Below are positions 1 through 12,100 of a stretch of DNA of 64,000 nucleotides, one piece after another (positions within the stretch are counted from its first letter, which is position 1; the number at the start of each line of letters is the position of its first letter). The notes under the pieces are model-generated. The model made no database searches, was not told the origin of the DNA, and saw only the letters and a program-made list of their open reading frames with translations. This DNA comes from Gibbula magus. Taxonomy: Eukaryota; Mollusca; Gastropoda; Trochida; Trochidae. The DNA lies in assembly GCA_936450465.1 (NCBI GenBank), contig OW388296.1, positions 34,576,086 to 34,640,085 of the forward strand, in the 5' to 3' direction. Made by a program: the position numbers and the translations under genes.

Positions 1-66
1 GATCCTCAGTATCTCAAGTGGCAAAAGCGCTGCTCGACAGCATAGAGGTTCAGGGTTCGATTCTCA
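1..66 (+). repeat. tRNA-like SINE head remnant
   Basis: The sequence holds an A-box-like stretch (TCTCAAGTGGCAAAAGCGC, about 13-31) and a B-box-like GGTTCGATTC (about 53-62), spaced as in a tRNA-type polymerase III promoter. The T stem and acceptor stem do not pair well, so this looks like a tRNA-derived SINE head rather than a working tRNA. It is cut by the window edge. Confidence 0.45.
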
Positions 67-517
67 TTTCGTTACTTGCAAAATTTTCATTTCTAATTTG
101 ATAAAATTTCCAAATTGTACAAGTCCATTTGTTTCTGGAGGTTGAATACTTCATACTGACCATGTATGGTGGTTATGGGATATAACCTATGCAGATGGTG
201 GTTATGGGATATAACCTGCAAGTTAATCAAATAAAGAACTTCCAAGGGGTTTAAATTAGTGTGTTAGGCGTGCTGAATCCTAAATTATCTTTCCTGCGTG
301 TGATAAAATTTCCTCATCGTTTATTGACAATGGATGGTCTAGGGTGGTACCAACAATTATCGAACTAATATTCACAAACTTGATTAGTTTGTTTATAGAC
401 TGAGATAACCCTACCAAAAGTGTCTGTCAAAACTTCATATCAACATCAAACGATCGTAATTTCCTCGTGAAGAATAGTCTCTGTTGACACCTTGTGTACA
501 GAGCTTCATAATAATCA
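67..517. other. non-coding stretch
   Basis: There is no recognisable gene here. A short direct repeat (GGTGGTTATGGGATATAACC, near 170-215) occurs twice. The rest is AT-rich sequence leading into the LINE fragment. Confidence 0.5.
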
Positions 518-589
518 TTGTTATTCCAATTTAATTTATCGTCAATGATGGTACCTAAGCAAGACACTTATATTCAGATACGATTTCAA

Positions 590-3500
590 CAGGAGAATAT
601 GTCATACCAACAGAATAAGCAAGGACTTATCACCTATATCTCTATAAGAAAAAAGCCTAGACAATTCATAAAAAAATGGCGACCTATCACCCTGTTTAAT
701 TCCATTTATAAACTATCCTCAGGGATTGCTTATAAAAAGAAATTAAGTTTTGCTTCAAATTATTAGCGAAGACAAAACTGGGTTCATGTCTGGAAGATAC
801 GTGAGAGACGACTTCCGTCTAGTATATGATCTTCTCCTCTATACAGAATCTAAACAAATGCCATGCTTCTTTTAGTAGGTTTTGTAAAAAGCTTTTGATT
901 CTGTCTCCAGGTTTTACATCTTCAAAACCCTGATTTTGGGGGGATTTGAGGATTTCAAATTGGATCGCTATACTTTATAAAGATATTAAGTCAAGTTTAA
1001 TTACTAATGGTTCCTCTCTCCATGAATATCAGTTGGTCGTGGCTGTAGACAGGGGGGTCTATTATGCCCCTATATTTTTCTTCTTTTTGCTGAATGTCTT
1101 GCATCTCTTGTGAACAAGAACAAAAACATTAAGGGCCTAACCATTTACAATAATGATATTTTGATTGCACAATATGCAGATGATATAGAATTTCTCTTGG
1201 ACTGTTTTAAGAAATCGTTCGAGGCTACCATATACACTCTTGAAATATTTGCCAAAAATTCTTGTTTAAGAATAAACTTTGATAAATCACAAGCCATTTG
1301 GGAAGGCTCCAAAAGAAACAGTAATATCAAACCCCGAAACCCTTAGAATCTTAGGCATAATATTTTACACTAATCGTGATACACTGATTTTAATTGTGAA
1401 AGCAATTAAATTTGTAATAGAAGAAACTATTATGACATGGGTGAACAGAATTTATAACGCCATTAGGTAAAATTGCAGTATTGAATCAATGCTCATTTCA
1501 ACATTTCCTTTCCCTTACCCTCCCAAATCCCCCAGATGAATTTCTGAGAAAGATAAATACTATTCTTTTCAAATGCCTATGGGATAACAAAACAGACAAT
1601 ATATAAAAGAACAGTTGCTTGTAAACCTATTACTGAAGGGGGACTTGGTATGATAGATAGTTCTGCTAATGTTGACTCCTCGAAAATAATCTGGATAGGA
1701 AAACAAATGTTAATTATGAAAAGAAATGAAAAACATGGAGTGATATTCCCCTTATGCTTGCAAGAAAAAACAACTAATCTTTTTCGGAAAGATGGTCTTA
1801 CTGCCTTTTCTAAATATAGTCACCAAGATAAAACCAAATAATTATGAAGAGTTCCTAAAGGCCCCTTCACAACCCATCGTGCGTGCAATTCGTTCGTACG
1901 TTTTTTGGGGAGGCCACGGTCGCTACGTTTTTCTGAAAACGTAGGGTGGATTTAATCAAGAACAGAGAGGGAGTTTGCCAACGCACGTCAAACGCACGTC
2001 GTACGTACGTGGCCGTCGACACGTCTGACAGTGAGGAGGTGCGTGCATCGTACGATGCGCACGTGGTACGTGCGTACAACGTGCGTACAACGTGCGTGTG
2101 ATGTGCGATTGTCACATTGTCGTACGGGGGCCGTGCGTCTCACGTACAGTGTCCTTACACCACGCACGTTGTAAGTGCGTGCGAGTGCAATGAGGTTTTT
2201 CCCACCCTATTGACAGGTGCTTGGTACACATTGTCAATCCACAAGATGCCGCCCATTCCACCGCTCCGGGTCCTGATGCTGCAAGATCAACTTCAGATGG
2301 CAGCACAGGAGTTGTGCCCAAAACGTGCGTTGTACGTGCTTACTCGGTACGTTGTACGTGCTTACCCGGTACGAACGACGTGAGTTTTCTTTAATTATTT
2401 GATAGTTAAACTTTGGACGTGCCGAGTAAGCACGAACTACGCACGTACAACGCACGTTGTACGCACGTGCAACGTGCGTCGTTCGTAGAGAAAGTGTGAG
2501 TGGGTAAGCTTGAAAAAAACGCACGATGTCGGTGCGTTGTGCGTGCGGTTGTCGTACAGGGCACGCACGTCGATCGTACGGAGGAAAATTCGCAGCCCGT
2601 TCGTAGACTGCACGCAGCGAAAGTTCTGCATGCACTAAAAGTTCTACGACGAGTCTGCGTGCTCCAAATTTGTCCAAAATCGGTACGGCGTCGGTACCGA
2701 GGACGCACGAATTCCCCAATTTACCCCACGTTTTTGTCGGTAGACAGCACGCAGCTGCACGTACGACGGGTTGTGAAGGGGCCTTAAGAGAACCCTTGCT
2801 ATACAATCAAAATATTACTATAAATTTAAAATCATTGTATATTTGTTTTATAAATTCTCTGTCAATACATAACATGCATTGCTTGTTAAACATGGATGAC
2901 AGTTTCATGACATTGGAACAATTTTGTAATGAATGCTTCCCTATAAAATTATTAGTATTATATGGTATTGTAATTATAAGATCAGTATATAAATACCTGA
3001 CAGACTTTAGTATTAAAAAAGAAATAGCAAACAACACAAATGTTTCAATTAGCAATCTTTTTACTTGTAAGAACGGTTCAAAGAAATACTAATGCGTATG
3101 TTATAACTCAAGCTGAAGACATTATAAAAGTTACTGAAAGATGGGAAGAGGAATTATTAATCAATTCAAACTGGCCTTCCACTTTTGTTAATGCTCACAA
3201 AACTAATCCTGACCCTAAATTAAGATGGTTCCAGCTCATACTTCTGAATCTCCACCGAATTTTAGCTATAAATACTCATTTATTGAAGATGCACATTGTT
3301 GACACAGTTTATGTACTTTATGTGAAGTTGAGCCACAATCTATCTATCATTTATTATGGGACTGTAGATTTAGTAAAAAAAAACCTTCTGGAAAAGATTT
3401 TCTGAACGGATAGAACTAAAATGTTAACTTGCAAAATAAATCTAACAACAGACTTAATTAATCCTTGTTTGCAATTCTCCAAACTTCTAGAGAGTGAAGA

Positions 3501-3775
3501 AATGTTTTACTTGATAATTCTACTAGCCAAATTTCACATCTATAGATGCAGACTGCAAACGAACCTACAGAACTTAAAACATTTTCAAATTTTACTAAGA
3601 GATAAAAAAATTTTTTTAAAATAGACACTTTAACAGAGCCAAATTTACAGAAATCTACAGGAAATAATTCTCTTCCCACAGAGGTTACTCCCTTCAGATT
3701 TCCGATCCTAACCTCTGTTCTTCATGGCCTGTGTACAGATGTAGTTGGAGCAATGTTTGGAGTAGAGTTGACTTA
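590..3775 (+). pseudogene. decayed LINE ORF2 (Tx1/L1-like reverse transcriptase), interrupted
   Basis: Fragments of one LINE second ORF follow each other in the correct order but in shifting frames with many stops. Near 670-720 there is KKWRPITLFNSIYKL, the usual start of the reverse transcriptase. Near 780-910 there is TGFMSGRYVRDDFRLVYDLL followed by KAFDS. Near 1130-1200 there is NIKGLTIYNNDILIAQYADD, with the YADD catalytic motif. Downstream come the thumb and connection region (INFDKSQAIWEGSK and GGLGMIDS) and, after the insertion, C-terminal segments (RWEEELLINSNWP near 3140 and LIILLAKFHIYRCRLQTNL near 3510-3570). The QYADD form and the C-terminal layout resemble Tx1/L1-like elements, by recall of family patterns. 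The 5' end is missing. A TIR element (1859-2784) splits the copy. It is a dead copy. Confidence 0.8.
1859..2784. mobile_element. Harbinger-like non-autonomous DNA element (926 bp) inside the LINE
   Basis: The terminal inverted repeats are AGGCCCCTTCACAACCC at the left and its exact reverse complement at the right. The outer arms continue with only a few mismatches. A TAA flanks each side (1856-1858 and 2785-2787), the 3-bp TWA duplication typical of PIF/Harbinger. The interior is packed with CGTACGT and ACGCACGT motifs in both orientations, so the ORFs across it are by-products of the palindromes. No transposase motif is visible. Removing the element plus one TAA brings the LINE codons on both sides back into one frame. 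Confidence 0.78.
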
Positions 3776-3940
3776 AGTATTACATCATAACCTTATTTTT
3801 TCAAAACGTTCATATCAAGTAAGTATTTCCATTAGAAATACAATACAGTTAACATTTCATCAGTCCACGGAAAGTCCCTGATCACAATCATAACCATGTG
3901 GTTTATGTGGTTTTTCGACCTCGTGAATATCTGTGACAAC

Positions 3941-4036
3941 CATCTCGCGTTCCGCTCGGATATTCACTCGTTCTGTGGTCATTGTTTGGAACTAATGACC
4001 ACAGAACGAGTGAATATCCGAGCGCTACGCGAGATT
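3941..4036. repeat. large imperfect hairpin (two 42-bp arms)
   Basis: Bases 3941-3982 and 3995-4036 are reverse complements at 39 of 42 positions, separated by a 12-base loop. The arms contain GATATTCACTCGTTCTGTGG. Weaker pairing (GTGAC / GTCAC) may extend outward. It could be a small foldback element or a young inverted duplication. No coding content is visible. Confidence 0.85.
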
Positions 4037-5212
4037 GTGACGCAACCTTCTCTCCTTATTTTTAAATCAGATCATTGATTCGTTCCATTGGCTTATATGC
4101 TTATTTGGGTTGCCACAGATGAGTGACAACCGAAATTAGCAAATTAACCTAGGGGACGAAAATAACGAATCAATCATATGATAGCCTATTGTATTTCAAC
4201 CGTAGCCATGAACGTTCGGTCACACTAGCTAGGCGAGCACGATCGTCTACGACAAAACAAGACATATTTTACCAGTCCAAAGATAAATTATTTGTTACCT
4301 TGTGAATATATTATCAATATATATAATATATGTCTTATATTATTACAACGTTTGATTTTTTCGAAGTTATTAATTTTCACAACACATAAAGTACACAATT
4401 GAAATTATTATAACAGCGATGATTATCATTGCTCCCAAACAAAAACACTCACTTCAAAAGGGTTTTGAATTAGAATGTTTAAAAATTAACAAAGGATCAG
4501 CACAAAGATTTGAACCACTGTGTGACCTAACCTGGTCGAGGTTAGTTTCTAAAGAAAACATACCAATTTAGAGTTACTTCCCCTGACGTGTTATCAATCA
4601 CAGATCGTCCTCGAGACCGTAAGTAATTTTGACAACTCACTATTTGTAAACAAATGTAAATACCGAATTTTAGGAAATGCACAATTTGCATCATAAATGT
4701 AAACTTTTAAATGCTACTGCTACAATATTCTAAACCTCCAGCTGTGGGATATTTGAGTTTTAAATGTGTCGTACATTTAGGACGATGTGTTAGTGTTACT
4801 GTTACAGGCCAAAGTTCATAGGTCCCATCAAAGTTACGATCAAATCAAAAGACATAGGTTGACATGGAGATTACAAACTTAAATATTATTTTAACGTTCA
4901 TTCCAGTAACCTATCAAACAAATTATATAATAATCATAATCAATTAGTTTTCTCATAGTGATTTTGTTTGTGGTCTTTACAAACAAATCTTAAATTTTCA
5001 TTTACTGCTTCATTTGAATCATTTAGATTTGTTGCAAACACATTTTAAGAAGTTCACAAATGGGAGAGTTATAAATAAAAATGACATGCCAATCCAAAGT
5101 TATCATTGAGGTCAAAGGTTAAAGATATGATATGAAATGTGTATCTTTACTCAACACACGTGCAGTAAGTCATATTGTTGACAAACACATAAAATTGATC
5201 AAAAGAACATTA
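4037..5212. other. non-coding intergenic stretch
   Basis: No ORF or domain is recognisable on either strand. The stretch is AT-rich with short simple runs. It lies upstream of PHYH and could include distal promoter sequence, but no specific site can be supported. Confidence 0.5.
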
Positions 5213-5512
5213 CTGGCTGGCGACCAATTATCGCCGCATACCAATTATCACCAACACATAGCTACATAGTCCAGCATGCTAGACGTCTTCCTACGTTGGG
5301 TGCGCAGTCATCGCACATAAACCGTTTAGATTATCTGAACTAATAGCTACATAGCTAAATACTTAAGTTGAATTGAACTTTTGTTGGTTATCAGTTTGGT
5401 GATATCTTAATGTGTGAAATAATAGGGAACCATAGGATGAAGTTGTCTGCGCAAGCGCTGTAGCTATGTGTTGGCGATAATTGGTATGCGGCGATAATTG
5501 GTCGCCAGCCAG
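5213..5512. mobile_element. 300-bp TIR element (MITE) with TA flanks
   Basis: The left end starts CTGGCTGGCGACCAATTATC. The right end is its reverse complement, and the match runs for about 54 bp with very few differences. TA lies on both sides, as expected for Tc1/mariner-type insertion. Each TIR contains two copies of ACCAATTATC. The interior of about 190 bp has no coding capacity. Confidence 0.8.
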
Positions 5513-5762
5513 TACAGTACAGACTACTGTAGCACTATCAAGGTTACATTATTAAACAGAGATACGGTAAGCATTAATGGTGTTGTTTTGGCAAGAATAG
5601 CCCAAGAAACTATATGACTTATATGATACACACTGTACTGTAAATAAGTAGCAAGGTCAAGAGGCCCTGTCTGTAACCTCATTGGTAAGAATTGAGATTA
5701 GAGATTGAGTATTGCATTCAGGCAACAAAGTTTCAGTTCATAGTTTCCGCAACTGTCAAAAC

Positions 5763-6095
5763 GTAAGTGAGTCACTCTCTAGTCCAAGATGTAAATAATA
5801 AATTGACTTTGACAATAGAATACAGTTTTTTCTAAGGACTGTATCAGCTAACAACAGCTGTTGAATCAATTACTTTTTTCAGACCTCTATATTTGTTGTA
5901 AATTAATGGTTTTTCTGTGGCGTGTATGCCTGGTAAATATTTCAAAACTATTATGGTTGTCAGATGGTTAATTCCTTGATTATAAATACAAATTAATTAA
6001 TATGTACATCTTATAAGTATGCTGTTGCTTATGTAACTGAGAAGGAGTTATCAATGTAATTAAAGTTTATCATTCATTTTATTTCCATTTTTCAG
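5763..6095 (+). other. PHYH: candidate 5'UTR intron of PHYH
   Basis: A good donor (AAC|GTAAGT at 5763) and a good acceptor (TTTTTCAG ending at 6095) bracket this segment. The acceptor lies 36 bases upstream of the PHYH start codon. A non-coding first exon ending at 5762 is therefore plausible. Its start and promoter cannot be placed from sequence alone. Confidence 0.4.
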
Positions 6096-6131
6096 AGTGT
6101 CGTCAATGTTGTAGGCTGTTGACACGTCACA

Positions 6132-6191
6132 ATGACTGATCGTCTAAAGACCATCGTCGGACATCTGACACGGGGAACCCCACATCACAGA
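6132..6191 (+). CDS. PHYH: PHYH coding exon 1 (PTS2 signal)
   Basis: The exon encodes [20 protein letters not shown]. The PTS2 nonapeptide lies at residues 4-12, where human PHYH has its own. The donor is AGA|GTAGTA; a donor three bases later (GTA|GTATCC) would add one valine. The start is the first ATG after the upstream acceptor. Confidence 0.8.
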
Positions 6192-9100
6192 GTAGTATCC
6201 TTGTTGGTATCATATTTTCAGTGAATATCTTCACTCAATTGCTGTCTGGGACAATGCAGTGTTTGATGTAGTCTGTCACCCAGAGCCCTTAATTATTTTG
6301 GTGCCTAGGCATAGGGGCTTGCATTGTGAAAAAAACAGTACCAAGGTCAAATACTTGGATAAGATTAGGGGTGTAATAACTATCGATGCATCGCAATAGT
6401 TGGCTTGGCAATAGTACTATACAAAAACACTATCGCTATCGCAATAGTAAGGTTAACTATCGATAGTTGGTTTGGCAGTATTACTATATCGATAGTATAT
6501 ACAAAAACACTATCGCTATCGCAATAGTAAGGTTAACTATCAATAGTTGGCTTGGCAATAGTACTATATTGATAGTATATACAAAAACAATATTGCTATC
6601 GCAATAGTAAGGTTATCTATCGATACGATCGAAACTATTAAATTTCCCTTAATTATGAATGATTTACACAAGCCTCACTGCATTTAATTCAAGATTTTCC
6701 ATTTTAGAATGTCAAAGGGAAGAACTAGAGATAGGAAATAGCAAAATGACAAAAAGTGTTTTCATTTATGATTTCTTTAGTTCCATAGTCCTTACATCAA
6801 TTAAACATTTCTACTAAAACCTATAAGAAATCTAGCTGATTATTGCGTATTTATACCAAAAAACCTATCGCAATAGTTATTGCAATAGTGAGTTACAATA
6901 GTCTATCGCTATCGCAATAGTAAGTAGCAATAGACTATCCCTATAGCAATAGTCTCTTTGGGTTAATAGTCACCCCCTAGATTTGATAATCCTATACTCT
7001 AAGATAGGGTTATCATATTGAAGTATTGGACCTAGGAACTGGTTTTTTTTTAAGCAATACAAGCCCATGTCAGTGGGTAAATGTTAGACAATGTTTGATG
7101 TAGTGCTCTTGACTTCAGTTCAAGGTCTTGGCTAGAATATTGCCATATTCTGGAAGAAAGTTAATTTCCTACGAGGAGTATGTATGACATAGTATGACAT
7201 ACCGACATAGACACTCATGTGTATTGTTATTCAGTGTGCTAAGCTACAGAGGTCAACACCAGAATCCATGGAGTAGTGTCATAGTTGTCGTGTGAAAGGC
7301 CAAAGGTTAACAGTTAGCTTCATACCGTAAATGTCATGAAGTCATACGGGTAGAGTGATGACGTAATGCACATGAGCTAGCAGACGACAGCTGTCAATGC
7401 TAGCGCCATATTTAGAAGTCTGTGTATTTGACTCCCTGATGAAGAGTCAAAGAGTTCAAGTTATGATATGTGCAATACTGGGACTTCATACATTACCATA
7501 TAGTTAGGAACGTAAATAATCTGTATTTTGTCAAGTTAGTCTTATTCTTGGGCATCTTACCAGTGAATGCTTAACTCTTATAAATATAAATATTCCTCTG
7601 ATTAATGACAACGGAAGTCAGGAATCAATTAAATGTAATATCTTGCTAGGAGTTCAATTTAGAGAGTAATATACTTAAATGTTTCATGGACATCTGTATT
7701 TAAAAAATAGGAACAAATGAATACAACTTTGACTCTTACCCTGTGGTAAATAAACATGTTTTTTATATAAATCCCTGAGCTATTTTCTGTCCACATTTTG
7801 AGATTTAGCAAATCTCTAGATACAAGTGCAAGTTTTATGATGTTGATTTCTTTAATGTCAACATCACTTTGAGGAGAGCTCCCTGGTACAAGATGTCCGC
7901 GACTTCTCTCCCAATCTGCGCTACACGCTAGACCAGCCCAAACTCTCACTGGAACAGCGTCAGTTCTACGAGAAGAATGGATTCCTTGTCATCAAGAATC
8001 TGGTGGCTCAAGAAGATCTCAATAGATACAGGTATAACATTAATTCAATTTTTTTCTGCAATTTTGTAACATTTGTGTAAGATTGTGGTTTTAACTTGCC
8101 TGAAAAGCTTATGGTATGATATGGGCGCAGACGTCAGTTCATCCTTATTATCCCACCAGTATGTAATACCGTGGGAGAGTAGTTGTCTGTCCGTCCGTTA
8201 GTCCGTAATCATTTCGTTTCCAGAGCACTCGAAAACCGTTCATGATATCTTTCTGACACTTTCCATGTGTATTACCCACCATCTGAAGTGGTGCCTTTTA
8301 ATATTTTCAGATTTCTGGAAAGTTTATTTATTTTTGTTTCCATAGAAACGCGTTGAATTTGGGCTTTGTTCAGAAACAGGTTCGTTTCTGGAGCACAGCT
8401 CCAAAACTCTTCAACATATCTTCCTGAAACTTTGCATATGTATTACCCACGAACTGAAAAGGTGCCTTTTGATATTTTCAGATTTCTGAAAATTAAAAAA
8501 AAAATTCTGTTTCCATAGAAACGTGTTTGATTTTGAGCAGAAGTCCAAAACCCTTAACATACCTGAATAGAAACTCAGTATCTGTAATACCCACTAACTG
8601 AAGTACGGTAGTAGATACACAAGTATCTGTCAAAGATGTGTTTTACAAATTTTGTGGGACTGGTGGGATTTGTCATCTTCTGATGACTCTTGTTTTCATC
8701 TTCTCAAGAACCCAAAACTCTAGAAAGTTGTCATGTGTACAGATTCCTAAACTAATGGGGATTATAAATTATAGCTTCGGTGACTATGTAGCCCAAGATA
8801 AGGGACACAGGGACCACTCCCAAAAAATGATTTTCTTTGTCTTCTCAAAATCAGTATGCGCTGAGAAGCTGTGATCATTTGTGCAGATAGGGATTATGAA
8901 TTGTAGATTCAGTCATAATGTGACCCAAAATAAGGGCCACACGGTCCATGCTCTCAAAGATTATTGTCTTTTTTGTTCAGAAATAAAAGCCATAAAATAT
9001 GAAATCTTAAGTACAGACTTTCTGATCAATTTGCGTTATAAATTGAAGATTTGTTAACCCTTTTACTTTTCAGCCTTAAATAGTGTAATATTTAAAGCCT

Positions 9101-12100
9101 GATGAGATACAGAGCCTTTATTTTTTTATAACATCTTCAATTTGGTTTGATTGGATGAAATTCTGCTAAATTTTCCACTATTCTCATGAATACATCAAGA
9201 TATATCCCTGAAACTGTGAGAAAAGTATATTTGCACATCTCCAGGGAGCAGTTTGAGCAGATATGCAAGAAGGACGTAAAGGTCCCGGGATTGACGATCA
9301 TGCGAGACGTCAGTATCCTCAAGTCTGAGTTCGTGCCTGGCCAGAAAGCAATCACCAAGATTCAAGACTTTCAGAATGACGAAGTACTCTTCGAGTACTG
9401 TAAACACCCCAAGGTGAGTTGCTGAATGGTGACCCAATTTTCACTTTGTCGCATTATGTCAATATCTATGTCATCAAAGTTTACTTTTCGATTCAGGATT
9501 TGCTAAAATGGAATTGAACACATAGCAAGCTCACTTTATCATCACATAATCAGTTTTATGTTGATATGAAACATTATATTGGAAAGGTGACGTTTGGTTT
9601 TTTGTTCAGGATAAGAATGTACCAAATGTGAAAACTGTGATCTTTGGTAAACGATCCTTTGCTTACATGGCACCAACAGAGAGCAACAGTCTTCCCATTG
9701 ACCTCAAACAATTGGCAAATTTCAAGTGTTTCCAAGCTCGACTTATGACATATCTGACAAATTAACTGTTACTATTATTATTAATTCCATCACACACCTC
9801 AAGACCCTGTCATGGAAACATACTGATGTTTGCTGTTCCAGATCCTGGAGTACGTGCAGTGTTTTACCGGACCCAACATCATGGCTATGCACACCATGCT
9901 CATCAACAAGCCACCAGACCCAGGTACAGACACTACCATTGTCGGAATTACTCTCAAATAGTGTTCACGCATATTCCAGAAGTGAACATCATTGTGTGTC
10001 AAATAAGAACAAAATCAAAAAGGGACTGTTGAGGTCTGGCAATATTGTTCTGTAAGGAATATTTCATTGCAGTAGATTGTAAAGGTTGAGTTGGTGATGG
10101 TTCCTTGACCAGTTTTGCCAAAGTATTGAAGTTGTCAGAAGGGCTATGTAATATTCTACAAACTGAGGTTCAAAGCTCAAAAACAAATATTTCACTTGTT
10201 TTGAAAGAAATTTTAGTTTTACACTGTGATTTCGGTGTATTTGTACTGGTTTATTATTTTGCACCTGTTTCTGTACAAAGCAACTCCATGCCAGACAGTT
10301 GTTTGTAACTCATTTATGTTATTTATGTTATATGCTGGTTTGTTGGAATATACAAACTGATATATTACTGCTTGTGAATGACAAGTTTAATCCAGAGTTT
10401 TGGGGAGAACTTTAACCTGTTTTGAAGCATGTTTACACCTCTTTTAGATGATACATTACAGTTGAAAAATCAAGATCTTCTATGTAGGACCTTTTTTGCA
10501 TGTTTGCAGTATATTTAACAATAGTTTACTTGATGTTAGAAAACAACAATTTAAAAACGAAAACAATTCTTTAAGCTCAATATTAAAAGGTTAAAAATGT
10601 GTGAGTGTTCATACAGACAGACTTTGACAACTGAGCGATGGTAGTCTGAAAACATGACTGATATTCTGTGTCTACAGGCCAGAAGTCATCTCGCCATCCG
10701 ATGCACCAGGACTTGTACTACTTCCCGTTCCGCCCCGCCGACCGCGTCGTGTGCTCCTGGACTGCCATGGAGCACGTGCACAGACAGAATGGTTGCCTGG
10801 TCGTGTTGCCTGGCAGTCACCAGGGGGATCTGCTGGAACATGGCTACCCTAAGTGGGAGGTAGGGGAGAGAACTCTGTCTTACTTGTTTAATGGTATAAC
10901 CTTGGGAATGCTTTGTAGAGGAATTCCTGAATTCACTAAATGACCAGCTTACACTGCTCTGAACCTGGTGAAACAAGTGAATAGGTCTCAGTCCAGATGA
11001 CAGCAACATGATGTTACATCCCAAGACTACTTTCAATAAACATATTGTTGAAAATTTATTACTGTGGGATTTTAAAAATTATTTAAAAATATATCAACAT
11101 TTTACAATTGTGCAAGGTATATTGCTTCAAATATTATGTTTCTTAATCATGTTTCTAAATAATGGTAAAAGAAAAGTTTACTGGTAAATGTTTAACATCG
11201 CATTGTTATGATTTGTACGCCATAGCCTAAGCCTGTCATCAAAAACCTACGTATCTAGTCAACGGCTTGAGTATGATCTCAACCTCAGTGTTCAAAATCG
11301 TGACTCATTCAATAATGAAACTTTCATATCTTTGACACCAAGTTTAGTCATTCTGAGATATTATTCTTCCATTTTATAATCCATATTTCCTTGATCAAAT
11401 CTAAAATTTATAGCTTTTGCTATTTGATACAATTGAAAGTGTTCCAGTGAAAAATAGCCACTATGGGTTACAGTAAGATGTTCCTAATATGATAAACACC
11501 AGGGCCCATATTTTTGAAGCTCTCTTAGCGCTAAGATAGTCGTAGGTGCCATACATTAACATTGGCTTATGGCTATCTTAGCACTAAGACAGCTTCGAAA
11601 ATATGGGCCCTGGCTGACTCCCATCATTGTTGCAGGGCGGAGTAAACAAGATGTACCACGGAATCAAGGACTACAAGCCGAGCTACGAGCGGGTCCACCT
11701 GGAGATGCAGACAGGGGACACAGTCTTCTTCCACCCCTTGCTCATCCACGGGTCCGGCACCAACCGCACTCCGGGTTTCAGGAAGGTAACGTCAATATTA
11801 TTCCACCTCGAAACTTTGGAACTGGTACTCAGATTCAGGGGTTAAAATATCTTTAATATAAGCCATGGACTTGCACAATTTAGTCACAGAGCCTTGTCTT
11901 GAAGTCAAGCCACGAATTGATTCTTGATTGTTTTAAAGGAGTTAAGAATTGACTTTTGGGGTATTTTAGGGGCAAATCAAAGATAACATTTGGTAAGTCA
12001 GTGACCTTGGACATTTTAACCCTGAGATTCTTCTCCAAGAAAATCTTTTTGTCAACTTTTGTGTTTTGGATGTACATGTGTATTACGGGACTGAAAGGAC

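Noticed and set aside
1..70. Functional tRNA gene
   Set aside because: A and B boxes are visible, but acceptor and T stems do not pair properly. A SINE head is the better reading.
2234..2806. 190-residue minus-strand ORF
   Set aside because: It lies wholly across the palindromic foldback element and shows only translated CGTACG repeats (repeated ARTT, VVRA).
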